DNA of 32,028 nucleotides from Aquificota bacterium (GTDB lineage Bacteria; Aquificota; Aquificia; Aquificales; QOAS01). The notes below the pieces were generated by a model. That model saw nothing but the letters and a program-made list of their open reading frames with translations. It made no database searches and was not told the origin of the DNA. The stretch covers positions 1 to 32,028 of the forward strand of contig JAADES010000004.1 in the NCBI GenBank assembly GCA_013153315.1, read 5' to 3'. Of this stretch, positions 9,496 through 18,517 are shown in pieces. A program made the position numbers and the translations under genes. Each line of letters starts with the position of its first letter. Within the stretch, counting starts at the first letter, position 1.

Positions 9496-10233
9496 TTAAG
9501 GTTCCCTTCTAAGGGATATATCCCCGTAAGGAATTTTCTTAAGATTTCCAACGCAGGTTTTTATTACCGCAAAACCGTTTTCATCAATACCTAAAAACTT
9601 TCCACATTCACGGTTATCTAATATTACCCTCTGACCCTTCCAAAGGAGTTTTCTTTCCACAGTTCCTTTGAAAGGTGTAAAGCCCTCTTTTTGGAACTTT
9701 ATTAGGTTTTCGTTTAAATTTAAAAGCAACTCTTTAAGGAATTGTTGGGGCTCTACCAAAGTTTGGGTTTCCCTGTAAATAGAGGTAGCACGCATTTTAA
9801 GGAAAGGAGGAAAATCTTCCGTATTTAGGTTTACCCCTATGCCCACTATTAAACCTTCCGAAGTGTTTTCTATTAAGACTCCCGCAACTTTTTTGTTTCG
9901 AATATATACATCGTTGGGCCATTTTAGGGAGGAGAAAACATATTGGTCCACCGTTTGGGAAACCGATAAACCTACCACCAAAGATAGGCAACCTAACTTT
10001 ATAGGTTCCAATCGGAGGAAGTTTTTGGGAATTTTGAAAGAAAGATAAAGCCCTTTCCCTTTTGGGGAATACCAACTGTTTCCCCTTCTTCCCCTTCCTT
10101 TGGTCTGGTGTAGGGCTACAACAACTTGAAAAGGTTTTACTTCCTTGCTGCGAACATAGTCCTGGGTGGAACTTAATTCCTCAAAAACCAAAGGTTGGTA
10201 AGTAAAAAGGAAGCTACCTGCTACGGTTTCCAC
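9496..10233 (-). CDS. birA: Biotin-[acetyl-CoA-carboxylase] ligase, without N-terminal HTH
   Basis: FEELSSTQDYV, VALHQTKGRGRRGNSWYSPKGKGLYLSF, LKWPNDVYIRNKKVAGVLIEN, IVGIGVNLNT. Domain starts near residue 15, so no DNA-binding domain. Confidence 0.93.
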   Translation of the reverse strand: METVAGSFLFTYQPLVFEELSSTQDYVRSKEVKPFQVVVALHQTKGRGRRGNSWYSPKGKGLYLSFKIPKNFLRLEPIKLGCLSLVVGLSVSQTVDQYVFSSLKWPNDVYIRNKKVAGVLIENTSEGLIVGIGVNLNTEDFPPFLKMRATSIYRETQTLVEPQQFLKELLLNLNENLIKFQKEGFTPFKGTVERKLLWKGQRVILDNRECGKFLGIDENGFAVIKTCVGNLKKIPYGDISLRREP

Positions 10234-10247
10234 AGTAATAGAAAAAA

Positions 10248-10272
10248 TTACCTACCCGAGGTTCTTAGGTAA
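10248..10272. repeat. Inverted repeat TTACCTA-N11-TAGGTAA in divergent intergenic region
   Basis: Perfect 7-bp arms at 10248-10254 and 10266-10272 separated by cccgaggttct. Confidence 0.6.
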
Positions 10273-10304
10273 AATTGCCAAAAACAGCAAAATTTTTTTC
10301 GACC

Positions 10305-11150
10305 ATGGGAAATTTTAATAAAGTCAAAAAAATTTTTATTGTCGGCGGTTGTTTATTCTTAATTCCCCTCGGTGGAACTTTTGGCCAAACCTCCGGGGGT
10401 TTTAAAAACTATCTTCAAAAGTTGGAAACCAAACTTTCCCACCCCAATGTGAAGGGGAATCTGTATTACCTATTTTTGGAATTGAGAAAGCAACTGCTGC
10501 AAAAGGAGAAAGAAAAAGCTCTAAAAACGATAGAGGAAATATTGAAGATAGTTCCCCTCGACAGGAAGGTTCTAATCTTAAGTTCGGTTACCCAGGAGCT
10601 TAGCAATGTTAAAAACCTAAATGACCTTACTAAACAGCTGTCGCTTGCTATTATCTACCTTCAAAATTATGAACTACCTGCGGCCAGAGATATTTTAAAC
10701 AACTTAAAAAGCGAATTTGTAATAAAAAGGCAAATTCTTCCCAAGGATATCTTATTAAGTTCGCTGGCTCTGATTAAGGCAGTCTTGGAGGTAAATCCTC
10801 CTTCTTACAGTGCGGCTATAACGGCGGTGGATAACCTTATAGCCTCCGTAAGGGAGGAAACAATAATAATTCCCCTGCCCGTATTGAAAGCCTATTACCA
10901 ATTAGAGCGGCTATCGAAAAATACCAATATTAAAGATTTCAAAAAAGTATTAACCTCGGTTTGGTTAAACTTAAAAATAGCCCACTATTTGGGATATATA
11001 AATTTGCTTACTTATAAGGATTTGGAGAATCTTTATAACCTAGCCCTCCAAAAGTTAGACCGTTCGGAGAAACCAACCACCGAAGTGGAAAAAATGAAAA
11101 CTTTACTCCAAGAGGGGTTGGGAAAAATTTTAAATCCCAACGGGGCTTAA
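10305..11150 (+). CDS. Predicted secreted helical protein, possibly YfdX-like
   Basis: MGNFNKVKKIFIVGGCLFLIPLGGTFGQ resembles a signal peptide from ATG 10305 (track start is TTG 10275). Central region AIIYLQNYELPAARDILNNLK...LPVLKAYYQLERLSK resembles the YfdX helical pattern by eye only. Confidence 0.6.
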   Translation: MGNFNKVKKIFIVGGCLFLIPLGGTFGQTSGGFKNYLQKLETKLSHPNVKGNLYYLFLELRKQLLQKEKEKALKTIEEILKIVPLDRKVLILSSVTQELSNVKNLNDLTKQLSLAIIYLQNYELPAARDILNNLKSEFVIKRQILPKDILLSSLALIKAVLEVNPPSYSAAITAVDNLIASVREETIIIPLPVLKAYYQLERLSKNTNIKDFKKVLTSVWLNLKIAHYLGYINLLTYKDLENLYNLALQKLDRSEKPTTEVEKMKTLLQEGLGKILNPNGA

Positions 11151-11173
11151 AAATAAAAAACTTTGACCCGTTT

Positions 11174-12136
11174 TTAAATTCTTTCCTTTTTTAGTTGATG
11201 TATATCTTTCAACAAAAGGTGGATAAAAAGAATTCCTCCAACTATGGCGGAAAAATATTGAGAGAAAAACCTCCATAGGATTACAAAAATTCCCAAAAGG
11301 GAGGGGGGAATAATTCCCTGGAAAATAGCTATACCCCCCAACTCTCCCACGCCGCTGCCGCCGGGGGAGGGGCTGGAAAAAATTGCGTAAATTAGGGGAA
11401 GTTGAAGTAGATAAATTTCCCACAAATCAAAATCTACACGTAAGGCTTTAAGCAAAACAGGGGCAAAATTTAGAAAAACTACATAAAGCATTATCGAATA
11501 TAGACAAGCCTTTAGAAAAGCTACTTTGTCCTTTTTCCAAAAATATATAATCGCCAAGCAGTAAAGTTTTATCTTTTTTAGAAAGCCTTGTTTGTTTTCC
11601 TCTTTTTTTCTAAGCCAAACAACAAGAGGCAAAGATAATATGCCAAAAAGAATAAAAATAGCGGCCAATATTAAAACCTTATCCAACAGATGGGGATTTT
11701 TAAAAATATTTACAAACAAAATAGGTAAAGTTATAAGAAAGAAACTAAAACCAGAAACGGTTTTAAAAATAATAGTCCCCACTATTTTGTGTCTTTTAAC
11801 CCTTAACCGATGGAGGAGGTAAAAAATTATCAACTCTCCACCTACGTGGGCGGGGGTTATAGTCGCTCCAAAGGTTGCAATAAAGGACATTAAATAACCG
11901 TAAAGAGTTGAATACTTAATGTTGTAAACCTCTGCGATGGTTTTTAACCTTAACATATCAAAGGTGTGGTAAAGGAAAATCAAACCAAAGGCGGCCAGAA
12001 TATAAAAATAATCCAAGTGAAGGAAAATCTTCCAATCCCAACAGTGGGAAAACTTAAAAATAAGTATTAGGAAGGAAGATAGAACAAATAGGAAGGTTGC
12101 GAGACTGCCCCAAAAGAGGATATAAAGAAAAGGCAT
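11174..12136 (-). CDS. Lysylphosphatidylglycerol synthase TM-region / YbhN (UPF0104)-like integral membrane protein
   Basis: Multiple hydrophobic segments, FGATITPAHVGGELIIFYLLHR and the PSPGGSGVGELGG motif typical of the family. Confidence 0.82.
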   Translation of the reverse strand: MPFLYILFWGSLATFLFVLSSFLILIFKFSHCWDWKIFLHLDYFYILAAFGLIFLYHTFDMLRLKTIAEVYNIKYSTLYGYLMSFIATFGATITPAHVGGELIIFYLLHRLRVKRHKIVGTIIFKTVSGFSFFLITLPILFVNIFKNPHLLDKVLILAAIFILFGILSLPLVVWLRKKEENKQGFLKKIKLYCLAIIYFWKKDKVAFLKACLYSIMLYVVFLNFAPVLLKALRVDFDLWEIYLLQLPLIYAIFSSPSPGGSGVGELGGIAIFQGIIPPSLLGIFVILWRFFSQYFSAIVGGILFIHLLLKDIHQLKKERI

Positions 12137-12157
12137 AGAAATAACTTACTCCTCGGA

Positions 12158-13675
12158 TTAAGAAGATTTCAACCACCTTAGTAATAGTTTCTTGTAAAGT
12201 TCGGGGTTGGCCTTTGCCATATTGTTTAAACGTTCTGTAAGGGTTTCTTCCGCCTTCTGGGCTACGGCCGCGGCACCGGCGGGGGCTCCCAGCATACGAC
12301 CGTAAACCGCAATTTCCACCTCTTCCTCTTTGATTTTCTCTCGGCGTAGGAGGAGATAGATAACCACCGCTATTATTAACGCCAACAGGAAGGCTATAAG
12401 GGCATAAACCTTCCAAGGAATGGGTTTTTCCTTAGGTTTTTGGGCAAATAGTTTTTGGAGCTCCTCCTTAGCTTTGAAGGGTAAGGCAACTACCGTAACC
12501 GTATCACCGCGGGCGGGATTTAAACCCAAAGCGTTAATTAAGAACTCTTTAATTTTTTGGGGGTCGATACCTTTTACGTCGGAGTTAATAATAACTCCCA
12601 CCGAAACCCTTTCGACTTTTACCGTAGGGTCGTTAATCAGCTTTTGAATATAGGAAACATCGTAGTTTTTGATAATTTCCTTGGATTTTTCCACCGACTC
12701 GCTCTTTTGACCTTTGCCCACCTGAGGGGGAACATTGGATTCGCTTCCGGGAACACCCTCGGGAGAAACTGTCTTTTTAATGGTCTGTTTTTTCTGTTCG
12801 CTTACAACCGCCGTTTGGTCGGGGTTTACCTCATAGGCTTTTTCTTGGCGTTGGGCAAAGTCTAACGCCAAAGAAACTTTGACGCGCGCATTCCCAAATC
12901 CAACAACGCTATCCAATATGCTTTGGATTTGTTTTTGGAGTAAATCCTCGTATTTGAGTTTTAACTTAAGTTGATTTGTAGCAAGACCTATAACCGAAGT
13001 GTCGTCCCCTATAAGGGCTGTTAAATCTCTTCCGTATTGGTCAACAATAACAACATTTTGGGGCTTTAAACCGACCACCGAGGCGGCCACCAAATCCCTT
13101 ATAGCTTTTATTTGCTCCGGTGTTAGCTGGGCTCCCGGTTTTAGCTTAATTAAAACCGAAGCCTTGGGTTCGGCCTCGGGGCGGGCAAATATAGATTCTC
13201 TGGGAAGGGCTATATTAACTTTTACATCTTCCACAGCATCTATAGCCCTAATAGTTTTTTCCAGCTCGCCCTCTAAAGCCCTTATATAGTTGATGTGTTC
13301 CACAAAATCGGAAACTGTTAGGGGCTGGTTTTCAAATATTTCAAACCCAACCTTTTTTTCGGGAGAAATTACCCCTTTTTCAGCAAGGAGTATTCTCAAC
13401 TGCTCAACTTTGTCGGCGGGCACATAGACCGCACCGGTTTTATAGTCAATTTTGTAGTTTATTCCCAACTGGCTAAGGGTGAACTCTATCTTCTGCAAAG
13501 TGTTGGGGTCTAAATTAGAAAACAACAACGAGTAATGGGGCGTTGTAAAATAGGCAACAGCCAATAGGGTTATAATAAGAGCTGTAGGAACACCGACAAC
13601 GAGGATTTTTTTCCACAGCGACAAGCTTTTAAACCAGTCCCGGAATTTTTGCCATTGCTGTTTCAATTGTTCCAT
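12158..13675 (-). CDS. fliF: Flagellar MS-ring protein FliF
   Basis: YSLLFSNLDPNTLQKIEFTLSQLGINYKI, LPRESIFARPEAEPKASVLIKLKPG, LTPEQIKAIRDLVAASVVGLKPQNVVIVDQYGRDL, C-terminal FliG-binding-like ANPELYKKLLLRWLKSS. Confidence 0.96.
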   Translation of the reverse strand: MEQLKQQWQKFRDWFKSLSLWKKILVVGVPTALIITLLAVAYFTTPHYSLLFSNLDPNTLQKIEFTLSQLGINYKIDYKTGAVYVPADKVEQLRILLAEKGVISPEKKVGFEIFENQPLTVSDFVEHINYIRALEGELEKTIRAIDAVEDVKVNIALPRESIFARPEAEPKASVLIKLKPGAQLTPEQIKAIRDLVAASVVGLKPQNVVIVDQYGRDLTALIGDDTSVIGLATNQLKLKLKYEDLLQKQIQSILDSVVGFGNARVKVSLALDFAQRQEKAYEVNPDQTAVVSEQKKQTIKKTVSPEGVPGSESNVPPQVGKGQKSESVEKSKEIIKNYDVSYIQKLINDPTVKVERVSVGVIINSDVKGIDPQKIKEFLINALGLNPARGDTVTVVALPFKAKEELQKLFAQKPKEKPIPWKVYALIAFLLALIIAVVIYLLLRREKIKEEEVEIAVYGRMLGAPAGAAAVAQKAEETLTERLNNMAKANPELYKKLLLRWLKSS

Positions 13676-13824
13676 ATCCTAATTTTGTATAAGTTTACAC
13701 CCTGCAAAACTTGTTAATAGGAGTGGTTCTTTTAATAAGAAGTGTTTTTTTTTATGGTTTAGCTTCCTTGAAAGTTGTTTAACTACTCCTTTGTAGGCTT
13801 CGCCGATATATCTATTTTTCCTTT

Positions 13825-14667
13825 ATGCTGGCTTTTATAGGAGGAAGCGGTCTTTACAAAATCGAAGGTTTGGAAATTGTTGAAGAATTGAAAATAAAAA
13901 CCCCCTTCGGGGAACCATCGGCGCCTATATTGGTAGCCCGCCACGGGGATAAAAAAGTTTTATTTTTAGCCCGTCATGGGAAAAACCATCAATACCCTCC
14001 CCACAGGGTTCCCTACCGTGCTAACCTCTGGGCTTTAAAAGAAGCGGGTGCTAAAGCGGTTGTCGGAATAAACGCGGTGGGAGGAATAAATAAACTTCTC
14101 CAACCGGGGGATTTTGTAATAGTTGACCAATTTTTGGACTTTACAAAATCCCGTGTAAATACCTTTTACGAAGGGGCTTTTAGTCCTTCCTTGGAAGGGG
14201 AAGCTAAAAATCTTCCCCAAAAATTGGTAAAAGAAAAAAAGGTTGTCCATATAGATGTGTCGGAGCCTTTTTGTCCCGTGTTAAGGAAAGAGCTACAAAA
14301 CCTATTGGAGGAAAAAGGTTTTCGTTACCACAAAAGGGGCACCTATGTAGCCACCGAAGGGCCGCGTTTGGAAACTCCCGCCGAGATAAAGGCTTTTGCC
14401 CTCCTTGGTGGCGATGTGGTAGGTATGACTATGGTTCCCGAAGTTGTATTGGCCAAAGAACTCCAAATGCACTATGCGGGGCTTTGTGTGGTAACAAATC
14501 CCGCCGCAGGTATAGCTTCCTACCGTTTAACCTCCGAAGAGGTTATTCAAATGATGAAACAAAAGGAGGAACAAATTAAAGAGATAGTCCTTTCATTGAT
14601 AGAAAATTACGATAACCTTTCTTGGGATTGTCAATGTGAAGAATCCCTTTCGGGGGCCATAGTATAA
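13825..14667 (+). CDS. mtnP: S-methyl-5'-thioadenosine phosphorylase
   Basis: [85 protein letters not shown]. Confidence 0.94.
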   Translation: MLAFIGGSGLYKIEGLEIVEELKIKTPFGEPSAPILVARHGDKKVLFLARHGKNHQYPPHRVPYRANLWALKEAGAKAVVGINAVGGINKLLQPGDFVIVDQFLDFTKSRVNTFYEGAFSPSLEGEAKNLPQKLVKEKKVVHIDVSEPFCPVLRKELQNLLEEKGFRYHKRGTYVATEGPRLETPAEIKAFALLGGDVVGMTMVPEVVLAKELQMHYAGLCVVTNPAAGIASYRLTSEEVIQMMKQKEEQIKEIVLSLIENYDNLSWDCQCEESLSGAIV

Positions 14668-14778
14668 GTAAAACCTCCTTTTGCAAATTTTTGTTTAAAA
14701 CCAAACAAATGTCTTCCTATTCTTTCTTCGTAGCTTTTTAAGTTAAGAAAAAAGAAGAAATCTTGAAAGGCCGAAAAA

Positions 14779-16647
14779 TCAGTTCGAGGGTTGTTTTTCC
14801 TGCCTTTTGTCGGCAATGAATACCAAGATGGCCAGGAAGACATAGAGGGCTACCAAATAGAACCTAGCCAACCATACGGTTATAGGTGTCTGTCCGTGGC
14901 TTTTGCCGAAGATTTCGTTCACAACAAAGCCTATTAACAGAGCCAATAGGAATATAGGGGTTAAATACCTAACAATGTAGAAATAAATTCTCGGTACCTG
15001 TATTAGACCACCTCGGTTGATTTCCTCCCAAGCCTTTTTGGCGTCGTATATCCAGTAAAAGAGTATTACCTCAAGTAACCCTAAAACTATAACAAAGAAG
15101 GTTCCCGCCCAAAAGTCCATTTCATCGAGAAAGCCGGCAAGGAATATTACAGCTTGGGCTCCTATAAACACGATTACCGAAGTTATTGTGACAGCGGTTT
15201 TTCTATCGAAGCCGAATTCGTCCTCGAGGAAGGCTATCATGGGCTGGAGAATTGCCACCGAAGAGGTAACTCCCGCTATAAACAGTAGGAAGAACCATAA
15301 AAATCCGAAGAATTGTCCCGCTTCAATATTGGAGAAAATGGCCGGCAGGCTAACAAAGCCGAGGTTAAAGGCCCCTCCTTTGGCTATCATAACCGCGTTG
15401 GCCACACCAAAGAATGCAACCGCCGCGGGTATGGCTATCGAAGCCCCTAAAATTACCTCGGCCGTTTCGTTGAGGGATGCGGCCGCCAATCCCGATAGGG
15501 CAATATCCTGATTTCTTCTAACATAAGAGGCGTAAGTGATTATTGCACCGAAGCCCAAACTTAGGGTGAAGAAAATTTGACCTACTGCGGCTATCCAAAC
15601 GTTGGGGTCTTTCAATTTACTCCAATCGGGGTTCCATAGAAAATCCAACCCTTGGACGGCGGTTCTTTTAGGAATGGCCAATGAATATTGTCCCTCTTTG
15701 AGACTTTTTTCTTCCGATTGACCTTTAACGGTAATATTTCCTTTAACTTCCAAAATCAAGGTATCGTAGGAAAAAGTTTTTTCTCCTTGGTCGGGAATTA
15801 TAAACTCTAACCTTCCTTGGGAAATTTTTATGTCCAATTCTTGGGGTTTCCCTTCCTTAGGTTGGATATCTATTAATTTGTCCCCCGAAAGGGATAGGAT
15901 TTTCAATTCGGCCGACGGTGGGACGGTTATATCGATTTGACCTTTGTCGGAAACAAATAAAACACTTTCGTTTGCCGCCTTCAGCACTATTTGACCGGTG
16001 GGAATTTCCAGGGTTAGAACCCTTACCGCCAGCACCACGGCGATAATAAACAGCGTCGGCATCGCCCATTTAACGAATTTTTCAATTCCTCCCGAAATTC
16101 CCTTATACAGTATGTAGAGGTTTATTAGGAAGGTGATAAGGAAGAATACATAGGCCCAAAAGCTCGGTTCTAGCAACAGTCCACCGTGGTAGCCGATATA
16201 GTTGTATAGGAAATCTACAAAGGGCTTTAGATATTCGGAGGGATTATCTATGTTTGCCCCGCCTTTGGGTGCCAGCCCCAGCAGATACTGCACGGAAAAG
16301 CCCAAAGTCCAACTTTCAATATAGACATAGTAGGTTGCCACCACCAGGGGAATCCAAATTCCCAACACTCCGAGGTATTTTGCTATTTTTTTAGGCCAGA
16401 GCATGTAAAAAATCGCCGGCGTTGTTCCGTGGCCTTTGCTTCCCCCCAGCCTTCCCATCGCCCATTCTGTCCACATAAGGGGAATTCCCACTATTAGGAA
16501 GGCTATGAGGTAGGGAATCATAAAGGCACCGCCGCCGTGTTCGGTGGCTTGATTGGGAAACCTTAAAAAGTTCCCGAGGCCGACGGCGTTTCCCGCCATC
16601 GCCAAAATAAGACCTATTCGGCTTTGCCAGTGTTCTCTTTTGCCCAT
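14779..16647 (-). CDS. LeuT-type sodium:amino acid symporter (NSS/SNF family) with a large inserted domain
   Basis: [105 protein letters not shown]; near-collinear with A. aeolicus LeuT as I recall it. ATG 16647 preferred over TTG 16671. Confidence 0.95.
   Translation of the reverse strand: MGKREHWQSRIGLILAMAGNAVGLGNFLRFPNQATEHGGGAFMIPYLIAFLIVGIPLMWTEWAMGRLGGSKGHGTTPAIFYMLWPKKIAKYLGVLGIWIPLVVATYYVYIESWTLGFSVQYLLGLAPKGGANIDNPSEYLKPFVDFLYNYIGYHGGLLLEPSFWAYVFFLITFLINLYILYKGISGGIEKFVKWAMPTLFIIAVVLAVRVLTLEIPTGQIVLKAANESVLFVSDKGQIDITVPPSAELKILSLSGDKLIDIQPKEGKPQELDIKISQGRLEFIIPDQGEKTFSYDTLILEVKGNITVKGQSEEKSLKEGQYSLAIPKRTAVQGLDFLWNPDWSKLKDPNVWIAAVGQIFFTLSLGFGAIITYASYVRRNQDIALSGLAAASLNETAEVILGASIAIPAAVAFFGVANAVMIAKGGAFNLGFVSLPAIFSNIEAGQFFGFLWFFLLFIAGVTSSVAILQPMIAFLEDEFGFDRKTAVTITSVIVFIGAQAVIFLAGFLDEMDFWAGTFFVIVLGLLEVILFYWIYDAKKAWEEINRGGLIQVPRIYFYIVRYLTPIFLLALLIGFVVNEIFGKSHGQTPITVWLARFYLVALYVFLAILVFIADKRQEKQPSN
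15664..15990 (-). other. About 109-aa inserted domain in extracellular loop 3 (TM5-TM6) of the LeuT-like transporter
   Basis: Flanks LEIPTGQ and [29 protein letters not shown] match contiguous Leu[36 protein letters not shown]; extra segment [17 protein letters not shown]...[14 protein letters not shown] is hydrophilic with an alternating beta-like pattern. Confidence 0.85.
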
Positions 16648-16774
16648 GCAATGAATAGTTTTTATGACCAAAATCAGCGTAAGATGAGCTTTATCAGTTC
16701 CTAAAAAGGGTTTTAAGAAAAAGAGAAACCCAAAAATGGAAAGCTAAAAATAGACAAAACCTTAAAGGGAAAAA

Positions 16775-17371
16775 CTATTTTTTGTCTCCTTCGGAGGGAT
16801 TATTTTGATTTCCCTGCGATTGGGCTATTATCTGTTCCTTCAACTGTTGGAAATAATTGAATAACTCCTCGGTGTGGAACTCGTGCTTGTGCATCTTTAT
16901 AAGGGTTCTCCAATCCCAATAGTTGCGTTTGGCTTCTAGGAAGGAAATTTTTTGCAACTGGTTATTTTCAAAAAGGGCGACAAAGGTTGATGTGTAGGGC
17001 TGAGGCACGCCGTAGTGTTTCCAAATTACCGCCCCGACCATAAAAACTTTGTTGCCATTTTTTTCCCCCACTCCGAATACTCCATAAACATCTTCCACCT
17101 GCGAGGGGTAGAGTTTTTTCAATCCTTCCTTAAAGGGTTCCAAAAGTTGGTTAAATTCCTCCTCCGTAAGGGGGCGGGCGTTTTTTATAGGTAAAACTTC
17201 CGTTAGTGGTGGTTCTTCGGGTTTCTTAATTTTTATTTCGGCTAGTTTTAGAACCCCTTCTTCGGGTTGGGGTTCTTCTTGACCTTCCACTTTGACTATT
17301 TTTACCTTTTTATCCTTATTGGGGTCTTTATCGTCCTTAGACCCACCGGGAAATTTTATTATTTTTGCCAT
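16775..17371 (-). CDS. Hypothetical protein (198 aa), charged N-terminal half and possible globular C-terminal half
   Basis: Uninterrupted ORF in coding-dense context: MAKIIKFPGGSKDDKDPNKDKK...VYGVFGVGEKNGNKVFMVGAVIWKHYG. No family recognised. Confidence 0.7.
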   Translation of the reverse strand: MAKIIKFPGGSKDDKDPNKDKKVKIVKVEGQEEPQPEEGVLKLAEIKIKKPEEPPLTEVLPIKNARPLTEEEFNQLLEPFKEGLKKLYPSQVEDVYGVFGVGEKNGNKVFMVGAVIWKHYGVPQPYTSTFVALFENNQLQKISFLEAKRNYWDWRTLIKMHKHEFHTEELFNYFQQLKEQIIAQSQGNQNNPSEGDKK

Positions 17372-17461
17372 CGGTAGTTTAAATTATGGATTTCTTTTTT
17401 TTGAAAAGAGCATCAAAACCTTCTTTGGGTTATACAAAAAGCTCCGTTAACATAAAAGAAA

Positions 17462-18475
17462 ATGTTGAGGTTTTTCCCGCAAAGGGAAGAAAAGAGCGAA
17501 GATTTTAAACCTAAAAAGGTTGTTAAAAGTTTAAAACCCGATTGGGAAAAACCTTTAAAAGGGTGGCAACCGATAGAGGTCGATTTAAATCTTTTACCCA
17601 AAAGGGTTTTTTTTATAGATGGCGTTAGAAGAACCGAACTTAGGGTTTCCATTTTTGATGGAAAAACCTTTTTAGGGGAAGGTATTTTCGTTTCCCTGGG
17701 GGCGGGGTTTGTGGAAATAGATTTCTCCCGAAGGTTTTTCCGCTACCGACCTAAACTTTTCAATGGGGTAAAAAGATATTTCATTCACAACGCGGCAAAA
17801 AAAATTAACAACTTTCCCACCGAGTGGAATATAAAAGGTAGGGGCTTTAATACGGTTTACAAAACAATTTATTCCCCCGACGAGGATATATCGGCCTTTG
17901 CCAACCTTCTAATGAGAAAATTGGAAGTGGAAACCTTTAAAGGTTTAAAACTCCAAGAGGGCGATTTCCTCCTTATGGATGGAACGGTTAAAACTACCAA
18001 GTTTGTGCCTAATGTGGCCTACCTCGCAAAGGATTTTCGATATATCCACCTCGATGAGGAATATTTTGAAATTCTTTTCAACCTCAAAAAGGGACAAAGA
18101 ACTCCCGCCTTCCTTTTTGAGGAGATAACCACCTATTTCGACAAAAGGGAAGGGAAATTTAAAGAAAGGGTTGTTCCCAAAATAGGAACCTACATTAAAT
18201 TGGCCGACAATAGTCCGCAGCCAAGTTTTAAAGAAAATCCCTTTTTCGGTTTGGCGAGAATCGAAATCCCTTTGGCTGAAAACAAAAAAGAGGCAATCCT
18301 TACTTTGGAAAAAGCTGCAGCTGTGGCGGTATTTTTTGCCAACCACCCTTTAAGGGATAAACGTTCGCCCCAAAACCTGACGCCGATAGCTTTTTTAGAA
18401 AAACACCTGAGGAGGTATTTGGGACACTATTCCCTTTTGAGGAGGGAAATACAGAATTACCTACAAAGGTTATAA
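17462..18475 (+). CDS. NurA-like nuclease domain protein
   Basis: FFIDGVRRTELRVSIF (DG.R motif), LLMDGTVKTTKFVPN, GTYIKLADNSPQP, FGLARIEIP, C-terminal FLEKHLRRYLGHYSLLRREI; overall pattern fits the NurA superfamily. Confidence 0.55.
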   Translation: MLRFFPQREEKSEDFKPKKVVKSLKPDWEKPLKGWQPIEVDLNLLPKRVFFIDGVRRTELRVSIFDGKTFLGEGIFVSLGAGFVEIDFSRRFFRYRPKLFNGVKRYFIHNAAKKINNFPTEWNIKGRGFNTVYKTIYSPDEDISAFANLLMRKLEVETFKGLKLQEGDFLLMDGTVKTTKFVPNVAYLAKDFRYIHLDEEYFEILFNLKKGQRTPAFLFEEITTYFDKREGKFKERVVPKIGTYIKLADNSPQPSFKENPFFGLARIEIPLAENKKEAILTLEKAAAVAVFFANHPLRDKRSPQNLTPIAFLEKHLRRYLGHYSLLRREIQNYLQRL

Positions 18476-18487
18476 AGAAAAATAGAG

Positions 18488-18504
18488 TTCTAAGAAAGTT
18501 AGAA
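18488..18504 (+). terminator. Weak hairpin between convergent genes, possible terminator
   Basis: TTCTAA-gaaag-TTAGAA followed by ATTTTG; AT-rich stem in the 42-nt gap between convergent genes. Confidence 0.25.
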
Positions 18505-18517
18505 ATTTTGTAAATCC

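Noticed and set aside
14690-14709. TTTGTTT-AAAACC-AAACAAA hairpin between mtnP and the LeuT-like gene
   Set aside because: Almost purely A/T stem, no GC core and no following T tract; too weak to call a terminator in a thermophile.
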